Source: Gaiella sp963703095 (GTDB taxonomy: Bacteria; Actinomycetota; Thermoleophilia; Gaiellales; Gaiellaceae). From it: 64,000 nt of DNA. Positions within the stretch are counted from its first letter, which is position 1. Every line of letters starts with the position of its first letter. The stretch spans positions 682,001-746,000 of the forward strand of contig OY969787.1 of the NCBI GenBank assembly GCA_963703095.1, in the 5' to 3' direction. The position numbers were made by a program, and so were the translations under genes. The notes beneath the pieces were generated by a model, which was not told the origin of the DNA, did no database searches, and worked only from the letters and a program-made list of their open reading frames with translations. Positions 26,934 to 35,574 of this stretch are shown one piece after another.

Positions 26934-27580
26934 GCAAGGCGGATCAGTACGCGCGCCAGGCGCACGGCTGGAGCGAGGCGAGCTACGCGGATCCGCGGTC
27001 GTACCTCGACCACCGCGCCGAGCTCGTGGTCGAGCTCGGCGCGTCGCTCGCGCCCGGCGACACCGTCCTCGACCTCGCCTGCGGCGACGGCGGGCTCGGA
27101 CTGCACCTCCGCGCGCGCGGCCTCGTCTACCGCGGGGTCGACGCGGAGCCCGCGATGGTCGCCGCCGCCCGCGGCCTGCTCGGCGACGCGGCGTCCGTCG
27201 AGGAGGGCGATCTCGACACGCACACCCCCCCGGAGCCCGTCGCGTGCACGACGGTGTTCCGCGCCATCTACTACGCGAGCGATCGGGAGGCGTTCTTCCG
27301 CCGGGTGCGGGGGTTCACGACCCGGAAGCTCGTGTTCGACCTCGACCCGCGCCGGTTCGACGTCGACGACGTTCGGGCCGAGCTCCTGCGCGCCGGATTC
27401 GCGCGCACCGCGCTGCGACCGTTCCTCCTGCCCCAGACGCGGAGCCTCCCGGGGCCCGTGACGGCGGCGCTGAGGTCGGCCGAGCGGTCGGGCCCGCTGG
27501 CGCGTGCGCTGCTGCGCGTCCGCTTCACGTACATCGTCGCCGCCGTGGTCGAGCCCGACGGGCTCACCCGGCCGGCGTGA
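26930..27580 (+). CDS. class I SAM-dependent methyltransferase
   Basis: 216 residues from GTG 26930. Motif I is VLDLACGDGGLGLHL, with an acidic VDAEP strand end, EEGDLDTH, and ACTTVFRAIYY as motif IV. Small methyltransferases of this kind cap or decorate glycans or modify lipid carriers. It is the last gene of the plus-strand operon starting at 17891. Its final 17 bases overlap the convergent membrane protein. Confidence 0.8.
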   Translation: MSKADQYARQAHGWSEASYADPRSYLDHRAELVVELGASLAPGDTVLDLACGDGGLGLHLRARGLVYRGVDAEPAMVAAARGLLGDAASVEEGDLDTHTPPEPVACTTVFRAIYYASDREAFFRRVRGFTTRKLVFDLDPRRFDVDDVRAELLRAGFARTALRPFLLPQTRSLPGPVTAALRSAERSGPLARALLRVRFTYIVAAVVEPDGLTRPA

Positions 27581-29714
27581 ACCCGAACCCCACCACGGCG
27601 CCGAGCTCCCGTCGATCCGAGAGCCGCTCGTCCACCTCCGCGGGCACGAAGGTCTGTGCGAGCACCTCGATCCGCCAGGGCCCCGGGGGAGCGGGGAAGA
27701 CGACGTCTCGCACACCGCACGTCGGGACGAACACGGTCTCGGCTCCCGTCTCGCGGTCGATCGCGGGCTGCTTGTCGGGTCCGACGCCGATCGTCCCGAT
27801 CCGCACGCGGACGAGACCCGGAAGCGCCTCGCCCTCGTAGCAGGACGTCTCGCGTGAGAGCCGCACCGTCGCGAAGCCGTCGCCGTCGTCGGCGACGTCG
27901 AAGCGGTTGTAGGCGGCGCTGGCGCCCATCCAGCCGTCCGCGTAGACGCCGATCTGGTTCGCCTTCAGTCGGAGCTCCTCGCCGATCCGGACGAGCGCGG
28001 GCCCCGTCTCGGTGCGGCGGCCGACCTCCTCGCCGGAGACCTCGACGCCGTTGACCGCCAGCACGTAGTCGGTGTCGGGTCTGGGCCAGAGCGTGCCGTC
28101 CGGCTCGGCCAGGTCGGGCGTGAGGGTCGGCCCCGGCCCGGGCGCCGTGCCGTCGACGCTCCAGACGTGCTCGATCGAGCGGTTCCAGAACTCGTCCGAC
28201 CAGATCCCGGTCGGGTCCTGCACCTGCTGGCCGAGCACCGTGACGCCCTCGCCGTCGGTCGCCTGATCGATCCAGTCGTGCGGGTCGGCGAGGTTCTGCT
28301 CGATCCGCGCGGAGAGGTCGTGCTCGCCGATCGCGGCGTAGACCTCGTTCGTCAGGTTCCAGGTCAGGAGGAGGGCGGCGAGCGTCACCGGGAGCCAGAC
28401 GATCCTCCCCGACCGGCCGCGAACGAGGCCGAGCGCGAGCAGCGCGACGACCGACGCGACGACGAGGACGACCAGCGCGGTCTCGATCCGCTCCGCCGGC
28501 CAGGACAGCTCGCGGTTGAGGAAGGCCAGGATCGAGAGCCCGTGCGCCTCGTAGTAGGGGAAGCTGTCGATGCCGCGCACCACAGGCGTGGCGGCGACGA
28601 GGGCGAGCACGACGCCGCCGGCCGCCACGACGGCCCAGACGGGAGCGGCCATCCGCTCGAGGAGCAGGGCCGCCGCCGCGAACGCGAGCGGCGTGAGGTA
28701 GATGAGGTTCCGCTCGACGATCAGGCTGGAGAAGATCGTGGACAGGTACGCGCCCTTGATCGCCGCGTACCAGCAGAACACGACGACGGCCGAGGCGCTG
28801 ACGGTGACGAGCGAGCGCACGCCGGGCCGCGCCTTCTCGGCTGCGGGCAGCCCGAGCAGCGCCAGGAGCGCGACCACGGGGAGCACGCCCACGCCGATCG
28901 TGAAGGCCCCGGCCGCCCAGACCCCGTACTCCAGGACGCGACCCTTCCAGAACCCCGTCGCGATCTGCCATTCCTGCGAGAGGTGGCCCATCAGCGCCGA
29001 GAGCGCGAGGAGCGCCCCGATGCCGAGCACGATCGCCCCGATGGCGTCCCACCGCGTCCAGGTCGCGCGCCAGCGGCGCACGAGCGGCGTGCGCCAGGCG
29101 ACCGCGAGCAGTGCCAGCGCGAGCGTCACCAGCAGGGCCACGAGCTGCGAGCGGATCGCAGTCCCGAGCGCGCCTGCGCCAGCCGCGAGGCCGATCGTCC
29201 GCCAGGTCGGGCGCTCGACCGCGCGCACGGCGAGCCACAGCGCCAGGGTGGCAGCCGGGTAGGCGAACGGCTCCTCGACGAGGATCGGCGCGTACGAGAG
29301 CGCAGGCGCCGCGATCGTCGCCACGGCGGCGAACAGCGCCCAGGGGCGCGACACGACCGTGCGGGCGATCCCGTAGGCGGGGAAGATCGCGAGCGCCATC
29401 ACCAGTGCCTGCGCGTACTTCAGCGCCTCGTAGGCGACCGCGACCGACGGGATCCACCAGAACGGCGCGGTCAGCCAGGGGACGAGCGAGTGGAACCCGT
29501 ACGCCTCACCGCGCCGAGCCGCCGTGCCGGACTCCGCGATCGAGCGGGACAGCTGCGTCAGCTCCAGCTCGTCCGTGAAGATCGTCAACGTCTCGCGCCG
29601 CCACCCCTGCCACGCGTAGAGCGTGACGAGGAGCAGGTAGGCCCCGACGAGCACGAGGATCGCCTCGTCGGGGCGCCCGCGTCCGCGAGGGGCGTCCCGC
29701 GTGGAGCCGCTCAC
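27564..29714 (-). CDS. large polytopic GT-C-like membrane protein
   Basis: 716 residues from GTG 29714, overlapping the stop of the upstream WecA-like fusion. A single helix is followed by TIFTDELELTQLSRSIAESG, with DELE at the GT-C catalytic position. Roughly ten further helices follow, then an outer domain of ~280 residues (IEHVWSVDG, GVYADGWMG, SRETSCYEG, VFVPTCGV). Layout and the catalytic loop match the protein at 20542-22632. A sugar transferase using polyprenyl-phosphate sugars is likely. Confidence 0.72.
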   Translation of the reverse strand: MSGSTRDAPRGRGRPDEAILVLVGAYLLLVTLYAWQGWRRETLTIFTDELELTQLSRSIAESGTAARRGEAYGFHSLVPWLTAPFWWIPSVAVAYEALKYAQALVMALAIFPAYGIARTVVSRPWALFAAVATIAAPALSYAPILVEEPFAYPAATLALWLAVRAVERPTWRTIGLAAGAGALGTAIRSQLVALLVTLALALLAVAWRTPLVRRWRATWTRWDAIGAIVLGIGALLALSALMGHLSQEWQIATGFWKGRVLEYGVWAAGAFTIGVGVLPVVALLALLGLPAAEKARPGVRSLVTVSASAVVVFCWYAAIKGAYLSTIFSSLIVERNLIYLTPLAFAAAALLLERMAAPVWAVVAAGGVVLALVAATPVVRGIDSFPYYEAHGLSILAFLNRELSWPAERIETALVVLVVASVVALLALGLVRGRSGRIVWLPVTLAALLLTWNLTNEVYAAIGEHDLSARIEQNLADPHDWIDQATDGEGVTVLGQQVQDPTGIWSDEFWNRSIEHVWSVDGTAPGPGPTLTPDLAEPDGTLWPRPDTDYVLAVNGVEVSGEEVGRRTETGPALVRIGEELRLKANQIGVYADGWMGASAAYNRFDVADDGDGFATVRLSRETSCYEGEALPGLVRVRIGTIGVGPDKQPAIDRETGAETVFVPTCGVRDVVFPAPPGPWRIEVLAQTFVPAEVDERLSDRRELGAVVGFGFTPAG

Positions 29715-31489
29715 CCGGCCGCCCCGACGAGCGCCGGCTCGGCCGCGACCCTGACCGGGACGCCCTCCGATCCACAGGCCGTCCTGATCGCCGCGACGCT
29801 GTCGGCAGCGTGGGGGAGCGCGACGACGACCTCGTCCGGTGCGAGCTCCTCGATCGCGGCGCCGACCTCCTCGAGCGTCCCCACGACCGGTGCGCCGAGG
29901 ACGCGGCGCCGCTGGAGCCGAGGGTCGTCGTCGACGAACCCAACGACGCGCATCCCCTCCTCGCGCAGCGACCGGGCGACCCCGCGGCCGGCGATCCCGG
30001 CGCCGACGACGAGCACCCGCCGGCGTCCGGCGTGCCGCGCGCTCGGCAGGAGCCGCTGGGCGAGGCGAGCGGCCACCGCCAGCGCGGTGAACAGCAGCGC
30101 GTCCACGAGGAACACGCGCGCGGGGAAGTCGCCGAGGTCGCGTGTGAGCGCGAGGATCGCCCAGGCGACGAGCTCCGACGCCCCGCAGGCGGCCACGAGG
30201 GCGCCGAAGTCGGCCGGCTTCGCGTACCGCCACGCCCGCCGGTAGACGCGGAGCGCCACGAACCCGACGTAGCGGACGCCGAGCAGGACGGGCAGGGCGG
30301 CGAGGAAGGTCCCTCGCTCGGCGTCACCGCCGAGACCGCCGAGCACGAGCGCGTATGCGCCGAGGAACGCGACGCAGGTGAGCGCGAAGTCGACGAGCAC
30401 CTCTGCCAGTCGTCGCGGCTCCACCACGAGTGCGTGACGGAGCCGGGTGTCGCCCGGCCGGCCGGCCCGCGCGCTCTCGCTCAGCTCCCCGAGGAACGCT
30501 CCGAACTGCACCAGCAGGACGAAGCTCGCGAGCACCCCCACCGCGGTGAGCGCGGGCCGGTCGAGCACGTTGTACGCGACCGCCGTCGCCCCGAGCACGA
30601 CCGCGATCGACGCCAGCAGCCCGACCGCCTTCGCCTCCGAGAGCCCGTAGTAGACGAGCCGGTGCGAGGTGTGGTCGGTGCCGCCCTGGGTGACCGGGCG
30701 CCGCTCGTGCAGTCGCTTCACGGTGACCAGGGTCGTGTCGAGGATCGGGATCGCGAGCACGAGCAGGGGCAGCAGCATCGTCGCGACCGTCGTTCCCGCC
30801 GTCGTCCAGCTGGAGGCGAGCCCGAGAGCCGCGAGCGCGAACCCGAGCACCTGGCTCCCGGCGTCGCCCATGAACACCGTCGCCCGCCGACCGGGGCGGA
30901 GGTTGAAGGGCAGGAAGCCGAGGCACGCGAAGCCGAGCGAGAGCGAGAGGACGAGCACCGTGTCGTTCTCGTGGACGGTCGCGGCGTCGATCGCGAAGTA
31001 GGCGCACGCGACGGTCGCCAGCGTCGCGGCGAGCCCGTCCATGTTGTCGAGGAGGTTGAAGGCGTTCGTGATCCCCACGAGCCAGACGAGCGCGACGGCC
31101 ACGCCGAGCACGTCGTTGTCGATCAGCTCGACGCGCAGCCCCGCCGCGATCGCGATCCCGGCGGCGGCGAGCTGCGCGAGCAGCTTCGTGACGGGGCGCA
31201 GGTGGCGCGTGTCGTCGATCAGCCCCGCTGCGAACAGCAGGGCGCAGCCCGCAGCGATTCCCGCCAGCTCCCAGGTCGGCTCGACCGCGCCGGTCAGCAG
31301 CGCGACCGCGATCCCGGCGAACAGCCCCGTCGCGATCCCGACTCCTCCGAAGGTCGGCGTCGGCCGGTCGTGCCAACGCTCGCCCGTCGGCACGGCGACG
31401 AGCCGCTCGCCGACCGCGGGGGAGCGGAGCAGTGCCCAGAGGACGAGGGACGCGACGGGCAGCGCGACGACCGTGACGGCTGCGCTCAC
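29711..31489 (-). CDS. WecA/TagO-like sugar-1-phosphate transferase fused to CapD-type N-terminal module
   Basis: 592 residues from GTG 31489. Residues 1-~330 are a polytopic GlcNAc/MurNAc-1-phosphate transferase: IDD at 91-93, LLDNMDGLA around 148-152 and FMGDAGS at 206-212, all catalytic family motifs. Residues ~340-592 contain four more helices and a Rossmann domain with RRRVLVVGAGIAGRGVARSL, as in the N-terminal half of CapD/WbpM-type proteins, but without the SDR half. The first part attaches a HexNAc-1-phosphate to undecaprenyl phosphate. The fusion partner is possibly a sensor or regulatory module. Confidence 0.85.
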   Translation of the reverse strand: MSAAVTVVALPVASLVLWALLRSPAVGERLVAVPTGERWHDRPTPTFGGVGIATGLFAGIAVALLTGAVEPTWELAGIAAGCALLFAAGLIDDTRHLRPVTKLLAQLAAAGIAIAAGLRVELIDNDVLGVAVALVWLVGITNAFNLLDNMDGLAATLATVACAYFAIDAATVHENDTVLVLSLSLGFACLGFLPFNLRPGRRATVFMGDAGSQVLGFALAALGLASSWTTAGTTVATMLLPLLVLAIPILDTTLVTVKRLHERRPVTQGGTDHTSHRLVYYGLSEAKAVGLLASIAVVLGATAVAYNVLDRPALTAVGVLASFVLLVQFGAFLGELSESARAGRPGDTRLRHALVVEPRRLAEVLVDFALTCVAFLGAYALVLGGLGGDAERGTFLAALPVLLGVRYVGFVALRVYRRAWRYAKPADFGALVAACGASELVAWAILALTRDLGDFPARVFLVDALLFTALAVAARLAQRLLPSARHAGRRRVLVVGAGIAGRGVARSLREEGMRVVGFVDDDPRLQRRRVLGAPVVGTLEEVGAAIEELAPDEVVVALPHAADSVAAIRTACGSEGVPVRVAAEPALVGAAG

Positions 31490-31503
31490 AGCGCGTAAGG
31501 GTA
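31487..31503 (-). promoter_or_regulatory. leaderless -10 box for WecA-like gene
   Basis: On the minus strand, TACCCT (31503-31498) ends 8 bases before GTG 31489. The divergent permease promoter is about 100 bases away. Confidence 0.6.
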
Positions 31504-31606
31504 CTCCCCGATCGGGCCGGATCGGCGCTGCGCGTCGCCGACCGGTTCCGCGCGCCCCCGGCGCCGCGCCGCGGTCGGCCGCGGCCGTGGACCCAGGGAG
31601 GGGCCG

Positions 31607-31624
31607 TAGACTGGGGCGCCGATG
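31607..31624 (+). promoter_or_regulatory. leaderless -10 box for ABC permease
   Basis: TAGACT at 31607-31612 lies 9 bases before ATG 31622. Confidence 0.55.
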
Positions 31625-32422
31625 CGCGTCTACGGCGACCTGCTCCGGTACCGGGAGCTCTTCGGCAGCCTCTTCCGGCGCGATCTTCGCGCGAAGTACA
31701 AGGGCTCGGTGCTCGGTCTCGCCTGGTCGCTCGCGCTGCCGGTCGCGCTGATGCTCGTGTACCTCGTCGTCTTCTCCGTCCTCTGGAAGGCCGAGGCGAC
31801 CGACCTCGAGGACTACTGGCTGTTCCTGCTCTGCGGCCTGCCGCCGTGGGTGTTCCTCGCGTCGTCGCTGCAGACCGGGGCGCGCAGCCTGCTCGAGAAC
31901 GCGAACCTGATCCGGAAGGTGAGGTTCCCCAGGCAGCTCGTGCCGTTGTCGGTCGTCGCGACGCAGGTGGTCGCGTTCGCCGCGATGGGGGCGATCGTGC
32001 TCGTCCTCTCGCTCTTCGTGCGCGAGGGCGCGCGGGCGACGGCGTGGCTCGCGATCCCCGTGGGCGCGCTGATCGTCGCGCTCGTCGCAGGGCTCGCCCT
32101 GACCGTCGCGTCTCTCAACGCCGTCTTCCGCGATGTTGAGTTCGTCGTCGCCGCTGCGCTGTTGCCGTGGTTCTTCCTGACCCCGATCCTCTACCAGCTC
32201 GAGGATCTGCCCGGTGCGGCCGAACACCCCTGGCTCGTCGACCTGCTCCACTGGGGGAACCCGCTCACGCCCGCGATCGAGTCGTTCCGCGCCCCGCTCT
32301 ACGACGGCACGCTGCCCCCGCTGGCCGATGCCGTCTACCTGGTCGTGTCGGCCGCCCTGGCGCTGCTCGTGGGCGCGCTCGTCTTCACCTCCGTCGACGA
32401 CCGGATCGCGTCGGAAGCCTGA
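31622..32422 (+). CDS. ABC-2 polysaccharide exporter permease (Wzm/TagG-like)
   Basis: 266 residues with six predicted helices. YRELFGSLFRRDLRAKYKGSVLGLAWSLALP is the standard amphipathic start of ABC2 permeases for O-antigen or teichoic acid, and NANLIRKVRFPRQLVPLS and FFLTPILYQLE are further family landmarks. It would form the channel with the Wzt-like ATPase at 34378-35574, two genes downstream. Its last 38 bases overlap the opposite-strand Ig-like gene. Confidence 0.9.
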   Translation: MRVYGDLLRYRELFGSLFRRDLRAKYKGSVLGLAWSLALPVALMLVYLVVFSVLWKAEATDLEDYWLFLLCGLPPWVFLASSLQTGARSLLENANLIRKVRFPRQLVPLSVVATQVVAFAAMGAIVLVLSLFVREGARATAWLAIPVGALIVALVAGLALTVASLNAVFRDVEFVVAAALLPWFFLTPILYQLEDLPGAAEHPWLVDLLHWGNPLTPAIESFRAPLYDGTLPPLADAVYLVVSAALALLVGALVFTSVDDRIASEA

Positions 32423-33209
32423 CCAGCGCGCGCCCCTCGAAGAGCCCGGCCGCGCCCGCGTAGGCGGGGAGCCCGTCCCAGTCGTCGGGCTCGAGGCCCG
32501 CGACGAGCGAGGGGAGCAGCAGCGGGCGGCCGAGCCGCGGGTTGCGGCCCGACGGCCCCCACGGGGCGAGCCGACGCTCCGCTCGCCGCCGCTCGAGCGC
32601 CCCTCCGGTCGGGACGAGGGCCGGCCCGACGGCCTCCCATCCCTCGGCGTGCGCGTCGAGGAGCAGGCGCGACCAGGAAGGCTCGGGCTCGGCGCCGGCG
32701 ACGAGGTGCGCGACCGCCGCGGGCTCGTCGTCCACGATCTGCTCCTCCTGGGCGCCGAGCGCAGCCCGGGTGCGCGGGTCCTCGCCGCCGTGGACGACGA
32801 CCGCGAGGCGACGGTCGGCGATCCGGGGCTCGACGCTCACGTCGACGTCGAGCGTGGGCACGCCGACCTCGGAGAGCCAGAACCGATGCTCCTCGACGAG
32901 GTCGAACCGGAGCACGTAGCGACCGGGCGGGCGCGGCGCGTCGATCGGCACGTCTAGCTCGACCGTCTCTCCCGGGCCGACAGGTCGCGCGAACGGCGTC
33001 CGCAGACCGTCCCACACGATCGCGTTCCCGCGCGGGTCGAGCCAGTGGTAGGCGACCAGCAGCCCCTCCCCGCCGCGCGAGCGCCAGGTGGCGCTGCCCG
33101 CGTTCTCCATGGCGAGCCCGGCGACCACCCGTGTCCCGGCACGCACGACGCCGAGCCGGCAGCTCCCCCAGCGAGGTGCGAGCGGATCGACGGCGGCCCG
33201 GCCCTCCAC
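32385..33209 (-). CDS. Ig-like domain protein of polysaccharide locus
   Basis: 274 residues from GTG 33209. Residues ~20-115 have the NBR1-type Ig-like pattern: MENAGSATWRSRGG, LLVAYHWLDPRGN, GETVELDVPIDAPRPPGRYVLRFDLVEE and FWLSEVGVPTLDVDV. The remaining half (LLLDAHAEGWEAVGPALVPTGG, LLPSLVAGLEPDDWDGLPA) could be a degenerate glycosyltransferase-like domain, with no DxD visible. No signal peptide is evident. It lies between the exporter permease and hemE on the opposite strand. Glycan binding is a guess from the Ig-like part and context. Confidence 0.6.
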   Translation of the reverse strand: MEGRAAVDPLAPRWGSCRLGVVRAGTRVVAGLAMENAGSATWRSRGGEGLLVAYHWLDPRGNAIVWDGLRTPFARPVGPGETVELDVPIDAPRPPGRYVLRFDLVEEHRFWLSEVGVPTLDVDVSVEPRIADRRLAVVVHGGEDPRTRAALGAQEEQIVDDEPAAVAHLVAGAEPEPSWSRLLLDAHAEGWEAVGPALVPTGGALERRRAERRLAPWGPSGRNPRLGRPLLLPSLVAGLEPDDWDGLPAYAGAAGLFEGRALVRLPTRSGRRRR

Positions 33210-33222
33210 GGCGACGAGTGTA
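33207..33222 (-). promoter_or_regulatory. leaderless -10 box for Ig-like gene
   Basis: On the minus strand, TACACT (33222-33217) ends 7 bases before GTG 33209. Confidence 0.6.
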
Positions 33223-33260
33223 TGCGGGTCTCGTGACACCTCGGTCGAGGCCCCCGCGGC

Positions 33261-33275
33261 TACGCTCCGAGCATG
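33261..33275 (+). promoter_or_regulatory. leaderless -10 box for hemE
   Basis: TACGCT at 33261-33266 ends 6 bases before ATG 33273. It is divergent from the Ig-like gene promoter, with about 40 bases between the boxes. Confidence 0.6.
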
Positions 33276-34304
33276 ACCACGCCGCTGCTGGTGCGTGCCG
33301 CCCGGGGCGAGCCGGTCGAGCACACGCCCGTCTGGTTCATGCGCCAGGCCGGGCGGTCGCTCCCGGAGTACCGGGCGATCCGCGAGCGCCACCGCTTCTT
33401 CGACGTGGCGCACACCCCCGAGCTGTGCGCCGAGGTCACGCTCCAGCCGGTGCGTCGCCACCACGTCGACGCCGCCGTGCTCTTCGCGGACATCATGACG
33501 CCGGTGCTCGGGATGGGGCTCGGCGTCGAGCTCGTCGAGGGCGTCGGTCCGGTCGTCGAGCACCCGGTGCGCAGCCGGGCGGACGTCGACGCCCTGCGCG
33601 TGCCCGACGCGCTCGAGGCGTTCGCGCCGGTGCTCGAGGCCGTCTCCCTCGTGCGGGCCGAGCTGCCGCCCGAGAAGGCGGTGATCGGCTTCTGCGGTGG
33701 GCCCTTCACCGTGGCCGGGTACCTCGTCGAGGGTCGTCCCAGTCGCGAGCTCTCACGCACGAAGGCGATGATGCTCTCCGACCCGGGCCTCTGGGACGCG
33801 CTGATGGATCGACTGAGCGAGACGTTCGCAGGCTACGTCCGCGCCAAGGTGGCCGCCGGCGCCGACGTGATCCAGCTGTTCGACTCCTGGGTGGGGGCGC
33901 TCTCGCCCGCGCTCTACCGCGCGCGCGTCGCGCCGTGGAGCGCCCGAATCCTCGAGGCCGTCGACGCGCCGACGATCCACTTCGGCACCGGGGCGAGCCA
34001 CCTGCTGCCCGAGCTCGCCGCCGCCGGAGGAGACGTGATCGGGCTCGACTGGCGGCTGCCGCTCGACGTCGGCGCGGCGCTCGTGCCCGGACACGTCGTC
34101 CAGGGGAACCTCGACCCCGCTGCGCTGCTCGCCCCCTGGGACGTGGTCGAGCGCGAGGCGGTCGACGTCGTCGAGCGCGCAGCCGGCTTGCCTGGCCACG
34201 TCTTCAACCTCGGGCACGGCGTGCTGCCGGAGACCGATCCAGACACGCTGACCCGGCTCGCCGGGCTCGTGCAGGAGCGCACGCGGACGGCGGTGCGCGC
34301 GTGA
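33273..34304 (+). CDS. hemE: uroporphyrinogen decarboxylase
   Basis: 343 residues, the usual family length. TPVWFMRQAGRSLPEYRAIR carries the substrate-binding arginines, AVLFADIMTPVLGMG the conserved catalytic aspartate, GFCGGPFTVAGYL and DVIQLFDSWVGALS further family motifs, and FNLGHGVLPETDPD the C-terminal signature. It decarboxylates the four acetate side chains of uroporphyrinogen III to give coproporphyrinogen III in heme synthesis. No other heme gene is nearby; it stands between the two subunits of a polysaccharide ABC exporter. Confidence 0.96.
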   Translation: MTTPLLVRAARGEPVEHTPVWFMRQAGRSLPEYRAIRERHRFFDVAHTPELCAEVTLQPVRRHHVDAAVLFADIMTPVLGMGLGVELVEGVGPVVEHPVRSRADVDALRVPDALEAFAPVLEAVSLVRAELPPEKAVIGFCGGPFTVAGYLVEGRPSRELSRTKAMMLSDPGLWDALMDRLSETFAGYVRAKVAAGADVIQLFDSWVGALSPALYRARVAPWSARILEAVDAPTIHFGTGASHLLPELAAAGGDVIGLDWRLPLDVGAALVPGHVVQGNLDPAALLAPWDVVEREAVDVVERAAGLPGHVFNLGHGVLPETDPDTLTRLAGLVQERTRTAVRA

Positions 34305-34377
34305 GCGGCCACGCGATCCTCGCGGCGTGAGCGGGAGCCGACCAGGAGACGGCAGAGCCGTCCGCGAAGGCGCGGGC

Positions 34378-35574
34378 GTGACGTCGGGCGAGATCCTCGT
34401 CGAAGGGGCGTCGCGACGCTTCGTCGTACGCGCGCGCGAGACCCACACGCTCAAGGATCTCGTCGTGGCGCGGGGTCGCACGGGAGCCCAGGAGGTCTGG
34501 GCGCTGAGGGGCGTCTCGATGCACGTCGCGCCGGGGGAGGCCGTGGGCCTCGTCGGCCGGAACGGCTCCGGCAAGTCGACCCTGCTGCGGCTGATCGCCG
34601 GGATCATCCGTCCGACGAGCGGCACCGCAGCGGCCGGGGGCCGCGTCGGGTCGCTGCTCGAGCTCGGGGCGGGCTTCCACCCCGACTTCACGGGACGCGA
34701 GAACGTCGAGCTCAACGGTGCGCTCCAGGGGCTCACCCGAGCCGCGATCCGCGAGCGGTTCGACGAGATCGTCGCCTTCGCGGAGCTCGAGCACGCGATC
34801 GACCGCCCCGTGCGCACGTACTCCTCCGGGATGACGATGCGGCTCGGCTTCGCGATCGCTGCGTTCCTCGAGGCGGACGTGCTGCTGCTCGACGAGGTGT
34901 TCGCCGTCGGCGACGAGAGCTTCCAGCGGAAGTGCTTCGGCGTGATCTCGACGTTCAAGCAGCGGGGGGGGACGATCCTGTTCGTCTCGCACGACGCCTC
35001 GGCGGTCGAGCGGCTCTGCGACCGGGCCGTGCTGCTGCGTGGCGGGGAGGTGGCCTACGACGGGCCGGTGCACGAGGCGCTCGCCCGCTATCGGCGGGCC
35101 CTGGCCGAGGACGACGACGCTCCGGCGGCGAGCGGCGGGCTGCGGTCGGCCGACGGGGAGATCGTCGACGCGCGCCTGGTCGACGTGGACGGCGCGCCGC
35201 GGGAGCGGTTCCTGGCCGGCGAGCCGATCGCCCTCGAGCTCGAGGTCGTGGCGCAGCGCCCACTAGACGGTCCGAGCCTCCACCTCGAGCTTCGCGACGC
35301 CGCGGGCCTGCTCGTGGTCGACGAGCGAGGCGCCCTCGAGCCACTCGGCTGGACGGGGGAGCCCGGGCGCCTCCCGGTGCGGCTCGACCTCCCCCGCCCC
35401 CCGCTCCAGTTCGGTCGCTTCCGGCTCGCGATCACGCTGCTCGCCGACGATGGCAGGGTGGTGCACCGCGTCGACGACGGTCTGCCGCTCCTCGTCTACC
35501 CCGACGGCGACGGCCGCGGGCTCGTCCGGGTCGAAGGAACGTGGAGCTCCGCCGCGAAGGAGGGCACCCCATGA
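34378..35574 (+). CDS. ABC polysaccharide exporter ATPase (Wzt/TagH-like) with C-terminal domain
   Basis: 398 residues from GTG 34378, which has GAAGG about 8 bases upstream; GTG 34327 is an in-frame alternative. The Walker A motif GRNGSGKST is at ~60-68, the signature YSSGMTMRLGFA at ~145, and Walker B VLLLDEVFAVGDESFQRKC follows. Residues ~265-398 form a beta-rich domain (IALELEVVAQRPLDG, RLPVRLDLPRPP) like the carbohydrate-binding domain of Wzt proteins that recognise a capped glycan. Its partner permease is at 31622-32422. It overlaps the next small gene by 4 bases. Confidence 0.9.
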   Translation: MTSGEILVEGASRRFVVRARETHTLKDLVVARGRTGAQEVWALRGVSMHVAPGEAVGLVGRNGSGKSTLLRLIAGIIRPTSGTAAAGGRVGSLLELGAGFHPDFTGRENVELNGALQGLTRAAIRERFDEIVAFAELEHAIDRPVRTYSSGMTMRLGFAIAAFLEADVLLLDEVFAVGDESFQRKCFGVISTFKQRGGTILFVSHDASAVERLCDRAVLLRGGEVAYDGPVHEALARYRRALAEDDDAPAASGGLRSADGEIVDARLVDVDGAPRERFLAGEPIALELEVVAQRPLDGPSLHLELRDAAGLLVVDERGALEPLGWTGEPGRLPVRLDLPRPPLQFGRFRLAITLLADDGRVVHRVDDGLPLLVYPDGDGRGLVRVEGTWSSAAKEGTP

